The notes under the pieces are model-generated. The model ran no database searches. It saw nothing but the letters and a program-made list of their open reading frames with translations, and had not been told where the DNA came from. Both the position numbers and the translations under genes were made by a program. A DNA stretch of 64,000 nt, taken from assembly GCA_963700885.1 (NCBI GenBank), contig CAVOZJ010000032.1, positions 248,001 to 312,000 on the forward strand, read 5' to 3'. Shown here piece after piece: positions 35,117 to 44,582 of the stretch; within the stretch, counting starts at the first letter, position 1; the number at the start of each line of letters is the position of its first letter. Origin of the DNA: Anderseniella sp963700885. GTDB lineage: Bacteria > Pseudomonadota > Alphaproteobacteria > Rhizobiales > Aestuariivirgaceae.

Positions 35117-36694
35117 CTACAGGACCAGCGTCGCGGCGAGCACCACCAGTGCAATGGCGCCAACCCATAATGCACCGCGATTTGAGGCGGAATGCCGCGC
35201 CTGTGCCGCCGCAATAGCTTCTGCTGTGCTGTCATCAAGCCGGATGCCGCCGGACTGTGCCATGGAAGATACCATTGCTGTTGCCTGCCCCAGTTCACTC
35301 AGCAGTTCTGGAAATGATGCTGCCAGCCGGCCTATCGTCGCGGCTCCCTCGGCAGCGTCTTCCAGCCTGCCCTGAGCTCCAAGCTTCTGCTCCATCCATT
35401 CGGCAACGACGGGCTCTGCCGTCAACCACATGTTCAATCTTGGGTTGAAGCTGCGCGCAACGCCTTCCACTACGACCATGGTTTTCTGCAGCAGGATCAG
35501 CTGTGGCTGGGTTTCCATGTTGAACTGGCCGGTGACCTCGAACAACTGTGTCAGCAGCCGGGCCATGGAAATGTCATTTGAATTGCGGCCCAGGATCGGT
35601 TCGCCGATTGCCCGCAATGCCTGTGCGAACAGATTCACATCCTGTCCGGCCGGCACATAGCCGGCTTCAAAATGAACATCCGCTATGCGCTTGTAATCGC
35701 GCCTTATGAAACCCCACAATATTTCAGCCAGAAACCGCCTGTCCTTCATGCTCAGCCGTCCCATGATGCCGAAGTCAACCGCGACGAGGTTGTTGTGAGC
35801 ATCCACGAACAAATTGCCCTGATGCATGTCGGCATGGAAAAACCCGTCGCGCATGGCGTGACGCAGAAATGACTGGATGACAGTGTCGCCCAGCCGGGCC
35901 AGGTCAAGGCCGGATGCGGCCAGCGCAGTTGTATCTGTCAGCGCAATCCCATCAATCCACTCGGTGGTCAGTATACGGCGGGAGGTCTGCTGCCAGAAGA
36001 CTTCCGGCACGCGGAATCCCGGGTCATCGCGAGTGTTTTCGGCCATTTCTGAAATGGCGGCTGCTTCCAGTCGCAAATCCATTTCAAGTTCAACCGAGCG
36101 TTCCAGCGTCTCGACGGCCCTGACAATGTGCAACCTTCGGGCTTCGGCGGAAAACCGCTCTGCCAGCCTTGCCGCGGTAAAGAAGGTTTGCAGGTCATCG
36201 CGAAACCTGGCCTCGACACCGGGTCTGAGAACCTTGACCGCGACATCGCGCTTGTTTCCGGCGTCATCTTTGACCTGGGCTTTGTGCACTTGTGCGATTG
36301 AGGCGGCCGCCACCGGGTCGGACAGTGGCTGGAATATTTCCCCCGCCGGCTTGCCCAGGCCTGCATGGATGGCCTCACGCGCCTTGTTCAGGTCGAACGG
36401 TTTCATGCGGTCTTGCAGTTGCCGCAGCGCATCGGCCCGCTCAGTTCCGATGATGTCAGGCCGGGTCGCCAGGAACTGGCCGAGCTTTATGTAACTGGGA
36501 CCGAGTTCGTTCAGAACTTCAGCCATACCGGAGCGTTGTTCCTGGCTGGACTTGCCGGCGCCCAGCAGTTTCAGGGCGGTTTTTGCCAGTGCCGGGACGT
36601 TTTCGTCTTCCAGCGCCGGATCAAAGCCGCCGTGCCGGGCGATGGTACGTCCTGCACGGGCGAGCTTTAGGATATGTCGTAGTTGCTTGAGCAT
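35117..36694 (-). CDS. ubiB: UbiB-type ABC1/ADCK atypical kinase (ubiquinone biosynthesis)
   Basis: UbiB is a membrane-linked atypical kinase/ATPase required for ubiquinone synthesis. The 525-residue protein has the KxGQ-type motif as YIKLGQFLATRPD, the alanine-rich nucleotide loop AAASIAQVHKA, the lysine of VAVKVLRPGV, and the catalytic HADMHQGNLF and AVDFGIMGRL. One hydrophobic helix ends the protein (GALWVGAIALVVLAATLVL), the expected membrane anchor. It lies between ubiE and coaBC in one transcription direction. Confidence 0.95.
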   Translation of the reverse strand: MLKQLRHILKLARAGRTIARHGGFDPALEDENVPALAKTALKLLGAGKSSQEQRSGMAEVLNELGPSYIKLGQFLATRPDIIGTERADALRQLQDRMKPFDLNKAREAIHAGLGKPAGEIFQPLSDPVAAASIAQVHKAQVKDDAGNKRDVAVKVLRPGVEARFRDDLQTFFTAARLAERFSAEARRLHIVRAVETLERSVELEMDLRLEAAAISEMAENTRDDPGFRVPEVFWQQTSRRILTTEWIDGIALTDTTALAASGLDLARLGDTVIQSFLRHAMRDGFFHADMHQGNLFVDAHNNLVAVDFGIMGRLSMKDRRFLAEILWGFIRRDYKRIADVHFEAGYVPAGQDVNLFAQALRAIGEPILGRNSNDISMARLLTQLFEVTGQFNMETQPQLILLQKTMVVVEGVARSFNPRLNMWLTAEPVVAEWMEQKLGAQGRLEDAAEGAATIGRLAASFPELLSELGQATAMVSSMAQSGGIRLDDSTAEAIAAAQARHSASNRGALWVGAIALVVLAATLVL

Positions 36695-36706
36695 GCCGGG
36701 ACGGAT

Positions 36707-37483
36707 CTAGATTTTCCAGCCGGAGTGAATGGCAACAATCCCGCCTGTCAGCATCCGGTGACTGGTGCGCGTGAACCCGGCCTCTACAATCATCTGCTCG
36801 AAAACTACTGGAAGCGGGAAATTCCGGATACTTTCAACAAGGTACCTGTAAGAATCACCATCGCCGGTCACGACCTTTCCCACCGCCGGAATGACCGTCA
36901 TTGAATAGGCTTCATATGCCTGTTCCGTGCCGGGCACATCCACGTGGGAAAATTCAAGGCACAGGAAACGTCCGCCGGGTTTCAGTATCCGGTAGGCTTG
37001 CGCGAGTGCCCGGTCAATATGAGTGACATTGCGGATGCCGAAGGCAATTGTGCAGGCGTCAAATGTATTGTCGGCGAACGCCAGGCTCTCGGCATTGTCG
37101 ACACAGAATCGGCACTTGCCGCCATGTAATTCTCCAGGTGCGCGCCGGGCACCTTCGGCAACCATTTCAGGAGATATGTCGGCAACGGTAATTTCGGTTC
37201 CGCTGCCGCTTGCGTGGGCAATGCGAAATGCTATGTCACCGGTACCGCCGGCAATATCAAGTACCTTGAACTCTCGATCAGTTTTGGGAGGGTTCAGCAA
37301 TGCAGTAAAGTCGTCTTTCCACAACCTGTGCAGACCACCGGACATGAGATCGTTCATCTGGTCATAACGGGCTGCGACGCTTGCAAATACGTCATTTACC
37401 AGGCCCTGCCGGTCTGCCTCTGCCACCGTCCGGAATCCGAACGATGTTTCGTCCGCAACCTTGGTTTTTTCAATATCTTTCAT
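36707..37483 (-). CDS. ubiE: Ubiquinone/menaquinone methyltransferase UbiE
   Basis: UbiE is the SAM-dependent C-methyltransferase of quinone synthesis. The 258 residues show FGFRTV near the start, ARYDQMNDLMSGGLHRLWK, the SAM loop LDIAGGTGDIAFRIA and the family signature NVTHIDRALAQAYRILKPGG. ATG 37483 fits the alphaproteobacterial start; the frame is open to a TTG at 37513. It is divergent from mutM and lies 12 bases ahead of ubiB. Confidence 0.95.
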   Translation of the reverse strand: MKDIEKTKVADETSFGFRTVAEADRQGLVNDVFASVAARYDQMNDLMSGGLHRLWKDDFTALLNPPKTDREFKVLDIAGGTGDIAFRIAHASGSGTEITVADISPEMVAEGARRAPGELHGGKCRFCVDNAESLAFADNTFDACTIAFGIRNVTHIDRALAQAYRILKPGGRFLCLEFSHVDVPGTEQAYEAYSMTVIPAVGKVVTGDGDSYRYLVESIRNFPLPVVFEQMIVEAGFTRTSHRMLTGGIVAIHSGWKI

Positions 37484-37583
37484 ATTGATCAGGACCATAG
37501 ACCAGCTTGCCAATCATGGCTATCTGTTGTGCTGCAACAAGGTGAACATGCCGCACTGCAATTTTCGACCCGGAAAGACAGAA

Positions 37584-38477
37584 ATGCCCGAATTGCCCGA
37601 AGTAGAAACCGTACGGCGTGGCCTGGAACCGGCACTTCTGGGCAGGCAGGTGACAGCGGTCAGACTGAACCGGCCGGATCTCAGGTTCCCGTTTCCGGCT
37701 GGTTTGGCGGATACTGTTTCCGGCAAGCGCATACTGGCGCTCAGGCGCCGTGCCAAGTACATCCTCATCGAGCTGGATAGTGGGCATACCTTGCTGGCAC
37801 ACCTGGGCATGACCGGCAGGTTTACAGTATGGCCGCCAAAAGGGGCAGCCCGCAACCTGGGAGAGTTCTACTACCAGGATCCGGCAAGATACCCGGGTGA
37901 CGGCCCGCACGATCATCTTGTGATTGACCTCGATAATCTCACCCGAGTCGTCTACACCGACCCGCGACGGTTTGGATTTGTTGATCTGATTGAACCCGGC
38001 GGGCTTGAGGACAACCGGTTTCTTGCCAATCTTGGCGTCGAACCGCTTGGCAATGAGTTGCACGCGGAATTTTTGGCCAATGTGCTTGCCGGACGCAGGA
38101 CACCGTTGAAGGCCGCTTTGCTTGACCAGCGAATTGTCGCCGGGCTTGGCAATATATATGTGTGCGAGGCGTTATACAGGTCCCGGTTGTCACCAAAACG
38201 GTCATCGGCAACCATCGTCCGAAAGCGGGGACCGTCTCCGCTGGTAGAAGCGTTGGTGCATAGCGTTCGCAGCATACTGAGCGAAGCAATTGAGGCTGGC
38301 GGTTCTACACTGCGCGATTACGCCCGCACCGATGGCAGTTCCGGAGATTTCCAACAGCGCTTTGACGTTTATGATCGAGAAGGCGAGGCCTGCCCGACAA
38401 TCGGCTGCAACTCAAGGATCAGGCGGTTGGTCCAGTCAGGCAGGTCCAGTTTCTACTGCCCTACTTGCCAGCGCTGA
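37584..38477 (+). CDS. mutM: Formamidopyrimidine-DNA glycosylase (Fpg)
   Basis: MutM removes oxidised purines such as 8-oxoguanine and nicks the DNA. The 297-residue protein begins with the catalytic MPELPEVET (Pro after Met is the nucleophile). It has the helix-two-turn-helix region with LDQRIVAGLGNIYVCEAL and ends with a four-cysteine zinc finger spanning about 275-296 (CNSRIRRLV and YCPTCQR). ATG 37584 is preceded by GGAAAGA. The open frame begins at 37461. The mutM-ech-rpsT-dnaA order is typical of the order. Confidence 0.97.
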   Translation: MPELPEVETVRRGLEPALLGRQVTAVRLNRPDLRFPFPAGLADTVSGKRILALRRRAKYILIELDSGHTLLAHLGMTGRFTVWPPKGAARNLGEFYYQDPARYPGDGPHDHLVIDLDNLTRVVYTDPRRFGFVDLIEPGGLEDNRFLANLGVEPLGNELHAEFLANVLAGRRTPLKAALLDQRIVAGLGNIYVCEALYRSRLSPKRSSATIVRKRGPSPLVEALVHSVRSILSEAIEAGGSTLRDYARTDGSSGDFQQRFDVYDREGEACPTIGCNSRIRRLVQSGRSSFYCPTCQR

Positions 38478-38533
38478 ACAGTTTGCTGTTTATTGCATCG
38501 ATATGTAGTTGACCCCCGCAGGGAGATTGCCTG

Positions 38534-39307
38534 ATGACGTTTAACAATATTCTTGTCGAAACCCGTGATGCCGTCGGCCTGATCACACTGAACCGGCCGG
38601 AAGCGCTGAACGCGCTCAACAGCGCCTTGATTGATGAACTCAACGAGGCGCTGAGTGTGTTTGAAGCTGACAACAGCATTGGTGCGATAGTAATTACCGG
38701 GTCAGAAAAGGCGTTCGCGGCCGGAGCCGACATAAAGGAGATGCAGTCCCTGTCCTATATGGAAGCATATCTTGGCGATTTTATCGGCAAGTGGGAAAAA
38801 GTGTCCCGTTGCCGCAAACCGGTTATCGCTGCTGTGGCAGGCTATGCCCTGGGTGGCGGATGCGAGATGGCAATGATGTGCGACTTCATCCTGGCCGCCG
38901 ATACGGCAAAATTTGGCCAGCCCGAGATCAACCTGGGGGCGATGCCGGGTGCCGGCGGCAGCCAGCGCCTCACCAGGTTTGTCGGCAAGTCCAAGTCCAT
39001 GGAAATGTGCCTGACCGGTCGAATGATGGATGCCGAAGAGGCTGAACGTTCAGGACTTGTTTCCCGCATCGTTCCGGCCGCTGATCTGGTTGATGAAGCA
39101 ATCAGGACGGCTGCGGTCATCGCGGCCAAATCCCTGCCGATTGCCATGATGACAAAGGAATCAGTAAACCGTGCCTATGAAACAACACTTGCCGAAGGTG
39201 TCCGCTTCGAACGCCGCGTGTTTCATTCCATGTTTGCCACCAGTGATCAGAAGGAAGGCATGGCGGCTTTTGCGGAAAAGCGTAAGCCGAAATTCTCCAA
39301 CTCATAG
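38534..39307 (+). CDS. Enoyl-CoA hydratase/isomerase family protein
   Basis: The 257-residue protein is a crotonase-fold enzyme. The oxyanion-hole segments are AAGADIKEM (near 61-69) and AGYALGGGCEMAMMCD, with the catalytic glutamates in the latter and in FGQPEINLGAMPGAGGSQRL. It most resembles short-chain enoyl-CoA hydratases of fatty acid beta-oxidation. Its position between mutM and rpsT is conserved in Hyphomicrobiales. ATG 38534 is preceded by AGGGAG about 7 bases upstream. Confidence 0.93.
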   Translation: MTFNNILVETRDAVGLITLNRPEALNALNSALIDELNEALSVFEADNSIGAIVITGSEKAFAAGADIKEMQSLSYMEAYLGDFIGKWEKVSRCRKPVIAAVAGYALGGGCEMAMMCDFILAADTAKFGQPEINLGAMPGAGGSQRLTRFVGKSKSMEMCLTGRMMDAEEAERSGLVSRIVPAADLVDEAIRTAAVIAAKSLPIAMMTKESVNRAYETTLAEGVRFERRVFHSMFATSDQKEGMAAFAEKRKPKFSNS

Positions 39308-39368
39308 CACTGTGCCCCGGGATTGATGGGGCCTGACCCCGGGTTCGAAATCTGCAGGGAGGTGTTTG

Positions 39369-39395
39369 TTGACGCCGAAACAGACTTGCTATAAG
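39369..39395 (+). promoter_or_regulatory. Probable sigma70-type promoter of rpsT
   Basis: TTGACG (39369-39374) and TATAAG (39390-39395) are 15 bases apart, close to the alphaproteobacterial consensus though the spacer is short. Transcription would start near 39402, leaving a leader of about 135 bases before rpsT. The leader shows no clear structure. Confidence 0.5.
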
Positions 39396-39538
39396 AAACC
39401 GCTCATCTCAGCACACCCGTTGTTGTGTTTAACCCCCGCACATGCAGTCTTAGGGCATGGCACGCCGGTGATCGAAACGGGCAGCTTACTGGTTCAAGAT
39501 GCCGTCAAACTGGTGGCATATTCAGGATAAGACAACAC

Positions 39539-39811
39539 ATGGCCAATACTCGTTCGGCAAAGAAAGCCGTCCGGCACATCGCCCGGCGCACTGAAATCAA
39601 TATGACCCGGCGCTCCCGGGTTCGTTCCTTCCTCCGCAAGGTGGAAGAAGCCATCGCCAGCGGCGATCAGGGTGCTGCAGCAGCAGCATTGCAGGCAGCA
39701 CAGCCCGAGATTATGCGCGGTGCCCAGAAGGGCATCATGCACAAAAATACAGCTTCGCGGAAGGTTTCGCGGCTGGCCAGGCGCGTAAAGGCTATAACCG
39801 CATCAACATGA
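39539..39811 (+). CDS. rpsT: 30S ribosomal protein S20
   Basis: S20 binds 16S rRNA early in 30S assembly. The 90-residue basic protein begins MANTRSAKKAVRHIARR and contains the conserved GIMHKNTASRKVSRLARRVK near its end. The open frame starts at 39425, but ATG 39539 is the family start and has AGGA about 11 bases upstream. It is flanked by its own probable promoter and terminator. Confidence 0.97.
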   Translation: MANTRSAKKAVRHIARRTEINMTRRSRVRSFLRKVEEAIASGDQGAAAAALQAAQPEIMRGAQKGIMHKNTASRKVSRLARRVKAITAST

Positions 39812-39836
39812 CAGCGATAGATTAGTCAATTACTTC

Positions 39837-39867
39837 AAGGAGGTCTGCTGTAGCGGCCTCCTTTTTT
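39837..39867 (+). terminator. Intrinsic terminator after rpsT
   Basis: AAGGAGG (39837-39843) pairs with CCTCCTT (39857-39863) around a 13-base loop, followed by a run of T residues to 39867. It lies 26 bases after the rpsT stop codon and separates rpsT from the dnaA upstream region. Confidence 0.8.
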
Positions 39868-40504
39868 GATTCACGGATCGATTTTTGCCGATCTGTGGAT
39901 TTGCTCCCCTTTTGTTCCTATGCGTCAGTTGGCACTTTTTCATTATTAAAAACAAAACCTTACAAAGTGCAAATTATTCCGAACAGTGAATTGCAAGTTT
40001 TTTGCCGGAAATTGCCGGCTCGTAAATTTTTTTTTACCGTTCTCTGAAACGCGGGGCGAAACCGGGAAACCTTGAAAATTGCCTATCAGAGTCAACCGTT
40101 TGGAGCGGTGCGCCTGGTTACGCAATGGCGGTTGTGTGCCTTGAAAAAGCCCGGCTTGCCGTACTTTTTGTGCACAGCTATTGCATGGCCTGCAGGGCAG
40201 ATTGTAATATCTGGTCACTGGCCGCATCTCTTGTGGCAGTCAATAAGAAGTAAAAATTTTGGCGCAAACGGATAACCCTGTGGCAGGGGCGGGTCCGTCC
40301 GGGATCATCTCGGTTGTTAGTGGGTTGAGTAACAGGGGTGGTCGGCTCTTACGAGTTCGGCCATTGGCGACGGAATTCGTCTTGTAGAACAGGCTGTTGT
40401 GGTGATCTTGCATGGTCCCCAAACCCTTTCTGCTGCCTGTTTCTCAAAACCAGGGTTTTGAGTTGATGTCTGGTGGGACAACGTTATGGACGCAGGAGAA
40501 TAAA
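39868..40504. other. 637-base AT-rich non-coding region upstream of dnaA
   Basis: This is the longest non-coding stretch in the window. 39940-40060 is markedly AT-rich, with runs such as AATTTTTTTTT, unlike the rest. It should hold the dnaA promoter and could hold a replication origin, since origins often lie next to dnaA. However, I found only one weak DnaA-box-like site (TGTGGATTT at 39894) plus TTGTGCACA near 40167, and two GANTC methylation sites (near 39868 and 40088). That is too little to call an origin. No open frame here looks like a gene. Confidence 0.4.
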
Positions 40505-42028
40505 GTGGTGGCGGCACGAAGTCAGGAACGAAAACCTGTTGAAGATCATTCGCTCGGCGGCGGAGGCCGGTATCCGGACCAGACAGACGACGAGGCACAT
40601 CCGGGTCTTGATCGCACAACGCTGGGTGGGGTGTGGACGCGTGTCGCGGCCCGGTTGCGTGCCGAACTTGGCGAAGATCTCTATACCAGCTGGTTCGCCC
40701 GCATGGAGCCGGAGAGCCTGACGGACGGCGTGCTCAATGTATCCGTACCGACAAGGTTTTTGCGCAGCTGGATCAAATCGCACTACGTGGATCAGCTGAC
40801 CACTTGTTGTTCAGCCGAATACAAGGGCGTGACGCTGGTGGAGTTGCAGGTGCGCACCCGAGGGCTGCCGACAGCCGCTCAGGCAGTGGCACCGGTTGCG
40901 AGTCTTGACGGGCTGTCTGATGAAGCCGCTGAACCGGTGGCAAAAACGCTGCGCGTCGGATCCAGGCGCGGCAATGATCGCGGCTCACAACTCGATCACA
41001 ACCTGACATTTGAAACCTATGTCCAGGGCCAGTCAAATGCGTTGGCACATGCAGCTGCCATGCGTGTTGCCGAAGCCCGCCCGGGCGCACCGGTAAGCTT
41101 CAATCCGCTGTTCATTCACTCGGCAGCGGGATTGGGCAAAACCCATCTCATCAATTCAATTGCATGGCGCATTCGCGACCTGAACCCCGATCGCAGCGTC
41201 CTTTACATCACGGCAGAACGGTTCATGTATCATTTCATGGCCGCGTTGAAAGTGCGGGACACGTTATCATTCAAGGATTATTTCCAGTCTATTGACGTGT
41301 TGTTGATTGATGATCTGCAGTTCCTGCAGGGCAAGGCAATGCAGCAGGAGTTCTGCCATACTTTCAATTCCCTGGTAGATGCCAAGCGTCAGGTGGTAAT
41401 TGCTGCAGATGTGCCCCCGCCACAGCTTGAAAGTATTGATCAGCGCATGCGCTCGCGTCTTGCCGGTGGTCTTGTTGTGGACATTGAGGCGCCGGATATC
41501 GGTTTGAGGCGTTCAATCCTGCAGTCAAAACTAGCTGCAGCCCAGCGCAAGGACCCAAGTCTGATTGTTGCCGAGGATGTTCTGGAGTTCGTTGCCAACC
41601 GTATCACCGGTGCCGGACGTGAACTGGAAGGAGCATTGAACCGCGTCATTGCCAGCCAGCATCTCACCAGGCAGCCAATGACGGTGGATCTGGCCGCCTT
41701 TGCCTTGCGTGATCTGTCGCACACTTCCGAACTTGTTCGGGTCCGCGTCGACGACATTTTGCGCATTGTCGGCCGGCATTTCAATGTGACGCGTGCCGAC
41801 CTCCTCAGTCCTCGCCGCGCCCGCGCGGTGGTTCGACCGCGGCAGATAGGTATGTATCTTGCCAAAAAGCTGACCTCTCGCTCGCTGCCCGAGATCGGAC
41901 GCCGGTTCGGCAATCGCGATCACAGTACGGTTCTGCACGCCGTTCGCAAGGTGGAAGAACTGATGCAGGCAGACGAAAAACTCGCCCGCGAAGTGACATT
42001 GTTGTCGAGGCTGATCGAACAGGGATGA
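40505..42028 (+). CDS. dnaA: Chromosomal replication initiator protein DnaA
   Basis: DnaA opens the replication origin. The protein has an N-terminal domain I (WTRVAARLRAELGEDLYTSWF), a variable linker, the AAA+ ATPase (Walker A GLGKTHLINS, Walker B VLLIDDLQFLQGK) and the C-terminal DNA-binding domain with the signature RRFGNRDHSTVLHAVRK. I chose GTG 40505 because AGGAG (40494-40498) lies 6 bases upstream. ATG 40466 and 40412 are in frame but have poorer sites. From GTG the length is 507 residues, with a 38-residue extension before domain I. dnaN, recF and gyrB follow. Confidence 0.95.
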   Translation: MVAARSQERKPVEDHSLGGGGRYPDQTDDEAHPGLDRTTLGGVWTRVAARLRAELGEDLYTSWFARMEPESLTDGVLNVSVPTRFLRSWIKSHYVDQLTTCCSAEYKGVTLVELQVRTRGLPTAAQAVAPVASLDGLSDEAAEPVAKTLRVGSRRGNDRGSQLDHNLTFETYVQGQSNALAHAAAMRVAEARPGAPVSFNPLFIHSAAGLGKTHLINSIAWRIRDLNPDRSVLYITAERFMYHFMAALKVRDTLSFKDYFQSIDVLLIDDLQFLQGKAMQQEFCHTFNSLVDAKRQVVIAADVPPPQLESIDQRMRSRLAGGLVVDIEAPDIGLRRSILQSKLAAAQRKDPSLIVAEDVLEFVANRITGAGRELEGALNRVIASQHLTRQPMTVDLAAFALRDLSHTSELVRVRVDDILRIVGRHFNVTRADLLSPRRARAVVRPRQIGMYLAKKLTSRSLPEIGRRFGNRDHSTVLHAVRKVEELMQADEKLAREVTLLSRLIEQG

Positions 42029-42191
42029 AGATGACCATTTCAGCCTGGTTTTCCACATTCCGGTAGCTGCCCGGGCCATTGCAGCGGGACTTTGTCTTGC
42101 ACACGTCACTGCAACAGCTTAAGTCTCGATAGGCTGCGCGTATCGTATGGATCGCGCAGCTTGTTTGACAGTATTCGAGGACGCTCAGGTC

Positions 42192-43301
42192 ATGCGGGTA
42201 ACCATTGAACGCAGTACGTTTTTGAAGTCGCTGAACCACGTTCAGTCGGTAGTGGAACGTCGCAACACAATTCCTATCCTTTCCAATGTTCTGCTGCAGG
42301 CCGCAGACGGTGGTCTGAAGCTCAATGCAACTGATCTGGACATTGAAATCGTGGAACAAACCGTCGCTGATGTAGGTCAGGCGGGTTCCACGACCGTGCC
42401 GGCCCATATGCTGTATGACATCGTGCGCAAACTTCCCGACGGTGCTCAGTTGCAGTTGGAGCAAGGCCCCGACGAAGGGCGCCTTGCCATAATCTCCGGC
42501 CGGTCCAGGTTTTCCCTGCAGGCGCTTCCGCCACAGGATTTTCCGGATCTGGCCAGCGGTGAGGTGACGCACTCGTTTTCCATGCCGTCAGCCGATCTCA
42601 AGCTGATGATCGAAAAGACCCGCTTTGCCATTTCCACCGAAGAGACCCGGTATTATCTGAACGGTATTTATCTGCACACCCTGGACACCGGCACCATGCG
42701 CGCCGTTGCCACTGACGGTCACCGCCTGGCGCGGGTTGAGCTGCCTGCGCCCGACGGTTCTGACGGCATGCCTGGTGTCATTGTGCCGCGCAAGACGGTT
42801 CTGGAGCTTGCCAAGCTGATAGAGGATGAAGATGGCGATGTTGCCGTCTCCCTGTCGGCATCGAAAATCCGGTTTGACCTTAACGGCCTTGTTCTGACAT
42901 CCAAATTGATTGACGGAACATTTCCCGACTATGAGCGGGTAATACCCACTGGCAATGACAAGGCGCTGGAAGTTGACACACGGCTGTTTGCACAGGCTGT
43001 TGATCGTGTCTCGACGATTTCCAGCGAAAAGGGGCGAGCGGTCAAGCTCAATATTGCACCGGACCGGTTGACACTGACAGTGAACAACCCGGATTCTGGC
43101 TCGGCTGAAGAAGAGATTGCTGCCAGTTATGCCTCGGACCCGATCGATGTCGGTTTCAACTCACGTTATCTGCTGGATATTGCGGGTCAGTTCAAAGGTG
43201 AAACCGCGACATTCATGTTGTCAGACTCAGGCTCGCCGACGATCCTGCGCGATGCCGCCGACGACAGGGTGCTTTATGTACTGATGCCGATGCGTGTTTA
43301 A
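42192..43301 (+). CDS. dnaN: DNA polymerase III beta subunit (sliding clamp)
   Basis: The beta clamp tethers polymerase III to DNA. The 369 residues form three repeated clamp domains, with the family N-terminus (MRVTIERSTFLKSLNHVQSV, RRNTIPILSNVLL) and the C-terminal LYVLMPMRV, matching the conserved clamp end. ATG 42192 has GAGGA about 9 bases upstream; the open frame begins at 42147. It is the second gene of the dnaA-dnaN-recF-gyrB set. The 163-base gap after dnaA suggests its own promoter. Confidence 0.97.
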   Translation: MRVTIERSTFLKSLNHVQSVVERRNTIPILSNVLLQAADGGLKLNATDLDIEIVEQTVADVGQAGSTTVPAHMLYDIVRKLPDGAQLQLEQGPDEGRLAIISGRSRFSLQALPPQDFPDLASGEVTHSFSMPSADLKLMIEKTRFAISTEETRYYLNGIYLHTLDTGTMRAVATDGHRLARVELPAPDGSDGMPGVIVPRKTVLELAKLIEDEDGDVAVSLSASKIRFDLNGLVLTSKLIDGTFPDYERVIPTGNDKALEVDTRLFAQAVDRVSTISSEKGRAVKLNIAPDRLTLTVNNPDSGSAEEEIAASYASDPIDVGFNSRYLLDIAGQFKGETATFMLSDSGSPTILRDAADDRVLYVLMPMRV

Positions 43302-43364
43302 AGACCAGGTCCAGATGCGTTATGCTGCTTTGCCGTGCATCTGCAGTACGGCGATGCATTTGCA

Positions 43365-44582
43365 ATGATGTTGAGGCCCGGAGACGCCGATTTGCCGCTC
43401 AAGTCATCCCTGACCATTGCCAGCCTGACAGTGTCGTCGTTTCGCAATTATGACAGCGTACGCATTGAGCCGTCTGCCGGATTGATTGCGCTTTGCGGAC
43501 CCAATGGAGCCGGGAAAACCAATTTGCTCGAAGCCATTTCCCTGCTCACTCCGGGTCGCGGACTACGCGGGGCTTCGTTCGAGGATCTCATCAAGACCGG
43601 TCAGGACAAGGGTTGGGCCGTGTCGGCGTTGCTGGATGGCCCCTCCGGCGAAATCAAACTTGGAACCGGGTGGCAGGCTGACAACAGTGGCGACGGCGAA
43701 CAGGTATCCGGCAGTTCACGGGAGGTGCGCGTGGACGGCCAGGTTCAGCGCAGTGCAGGTGCACTGGCAGAACACGTACGTGCCTTGTGGTTGACGCCTG
43801 CCATGGATCGGCTGTTTGCCGGGCCTGCATCTGACCGGCGCCGGTTTCTGGACCGGTTGACAGCAACTTTTGATCCCTCGCATGGTACGCGCGTAAATGC
43901 GCTCGAGCGTCTGTTGCGCGAGCGCAACCGGTTGAACAGTGAAGGCCATGCAGCAACCCGCTGGCTGGACAGCGTTGAAGCCCAGCTTGCCCAAACCGCA
44001 GTGGCTGTTGCCGCAGCCCGCAATGATGCAATTGCTGCTGTGCGCAGCTTTATCACCAACACCAGAACCCGTGATTCCGAACGCTTGTTTCCCTGGGCGG
44101 AAGTGTTTTTGGACGGCGAATTGGAGCAACAACTAATTGACCGTCCAGCCGTGCAAATTGAGGACGAATATCGTACACTTTTGCTTGATTCGCGTGGCCT
44201 CGACAGGGCAGCGGGCAGAACTCTTCGCGGACCACACCGCGCTGACCTGCAGGTCAGCCATGGTCCACGGCAGATGCAGGCCCGGTTGTGCTCGACAGGC
44301 GAGCAGAAAGCATTGCTGATTGGGCTGGTTCTGGCGCAGGCGCGTGCGGTTCGAGAAACGTTTGACGGGGTTGCGCCACTGTTGCTGCTGGATGAGGTTG
44401 CAGCACATCTCGACGATGTACGCCGTGCTGCTTTGATGGATGAGTTACTTGAGCTTGGTAGCCAGGTCTGGATGACGGGAACCGACAGGCAATTGTTTGA
44501 AGCAGCATCAAGCTGCACTGAAATTTATGAGATCACGGACGGGCAGATATCGCGTGCCGGGCCGGAACAGGAAACCGCATGA
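43365..44582 (+). CDS. recF: DNA replication and repair protein RecF
   Basis: RecF is an SMC-like ATPase that helps load RecA at gaps. The protein of about 405 residues shows Walker A GPNGAGKTNLLEAIS near residue 44, the SGRGLR-type segment as TPGRGLRGASFEDL, the ABC signature STGEQKALLIGLVLAQA and Walker B LLLLDEVAAHLDD. Starts at GTG 43335 and ATG 43365 are both possible and neither has a clear ribosome site. Its TGA overlaps the gyrB ATG as ATGA, indicating coupled translation. Confidence 0.94.
   Translation: MMLRPGDADLPLKSSLTIASLTVSSFRNYDSVRIEPSAGLIALCGPNGAGKTNLLEAISLLTPGRGLRGASFEDLIKTGQDKGWAVSALLDGPSGEIKLGTGWQADNSGDGEQVSGSSREVRVDGQVQRSAGALAEHVRALWLTPAMDRLFAGPASDRRRFLDRLTATFDPSHGTRVNALERLLRERNRLNSEGHAATRWLDSVEAQLAQTAVAVAAARNDAIAAVRSFITNTRTRDSERLFPWAEVFLDGELEQQLIDRPAVQIEDEYRTLLLDSRGLDRAAGRTLRGPHRADLQVSHGPRQMQARLCSTGEQKALLIGLVLAQARAVRETFDGVAPLLLLDEVAAHLDDVRRAALMDELLELGSQVWMTGTDRQLFEAASSCTEIYEITDGQISRAGPEQETA

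Noticed and set aside
39326..39350. A tRNA T-loop-like GGTTCGAA after the enoyl-CoA hydratase gene
   Set aside because: No acceptor stem, anticodon arm or D-loop sequence is found around it, so it is a chance match.
39868..40504. Calling this region the replication origin
   Set aside because: Only one or two weak DnaA-box-like sites and two GANTC sites are present. Location next to dnaA is not enough in this order, where origins can lie elsewhere.
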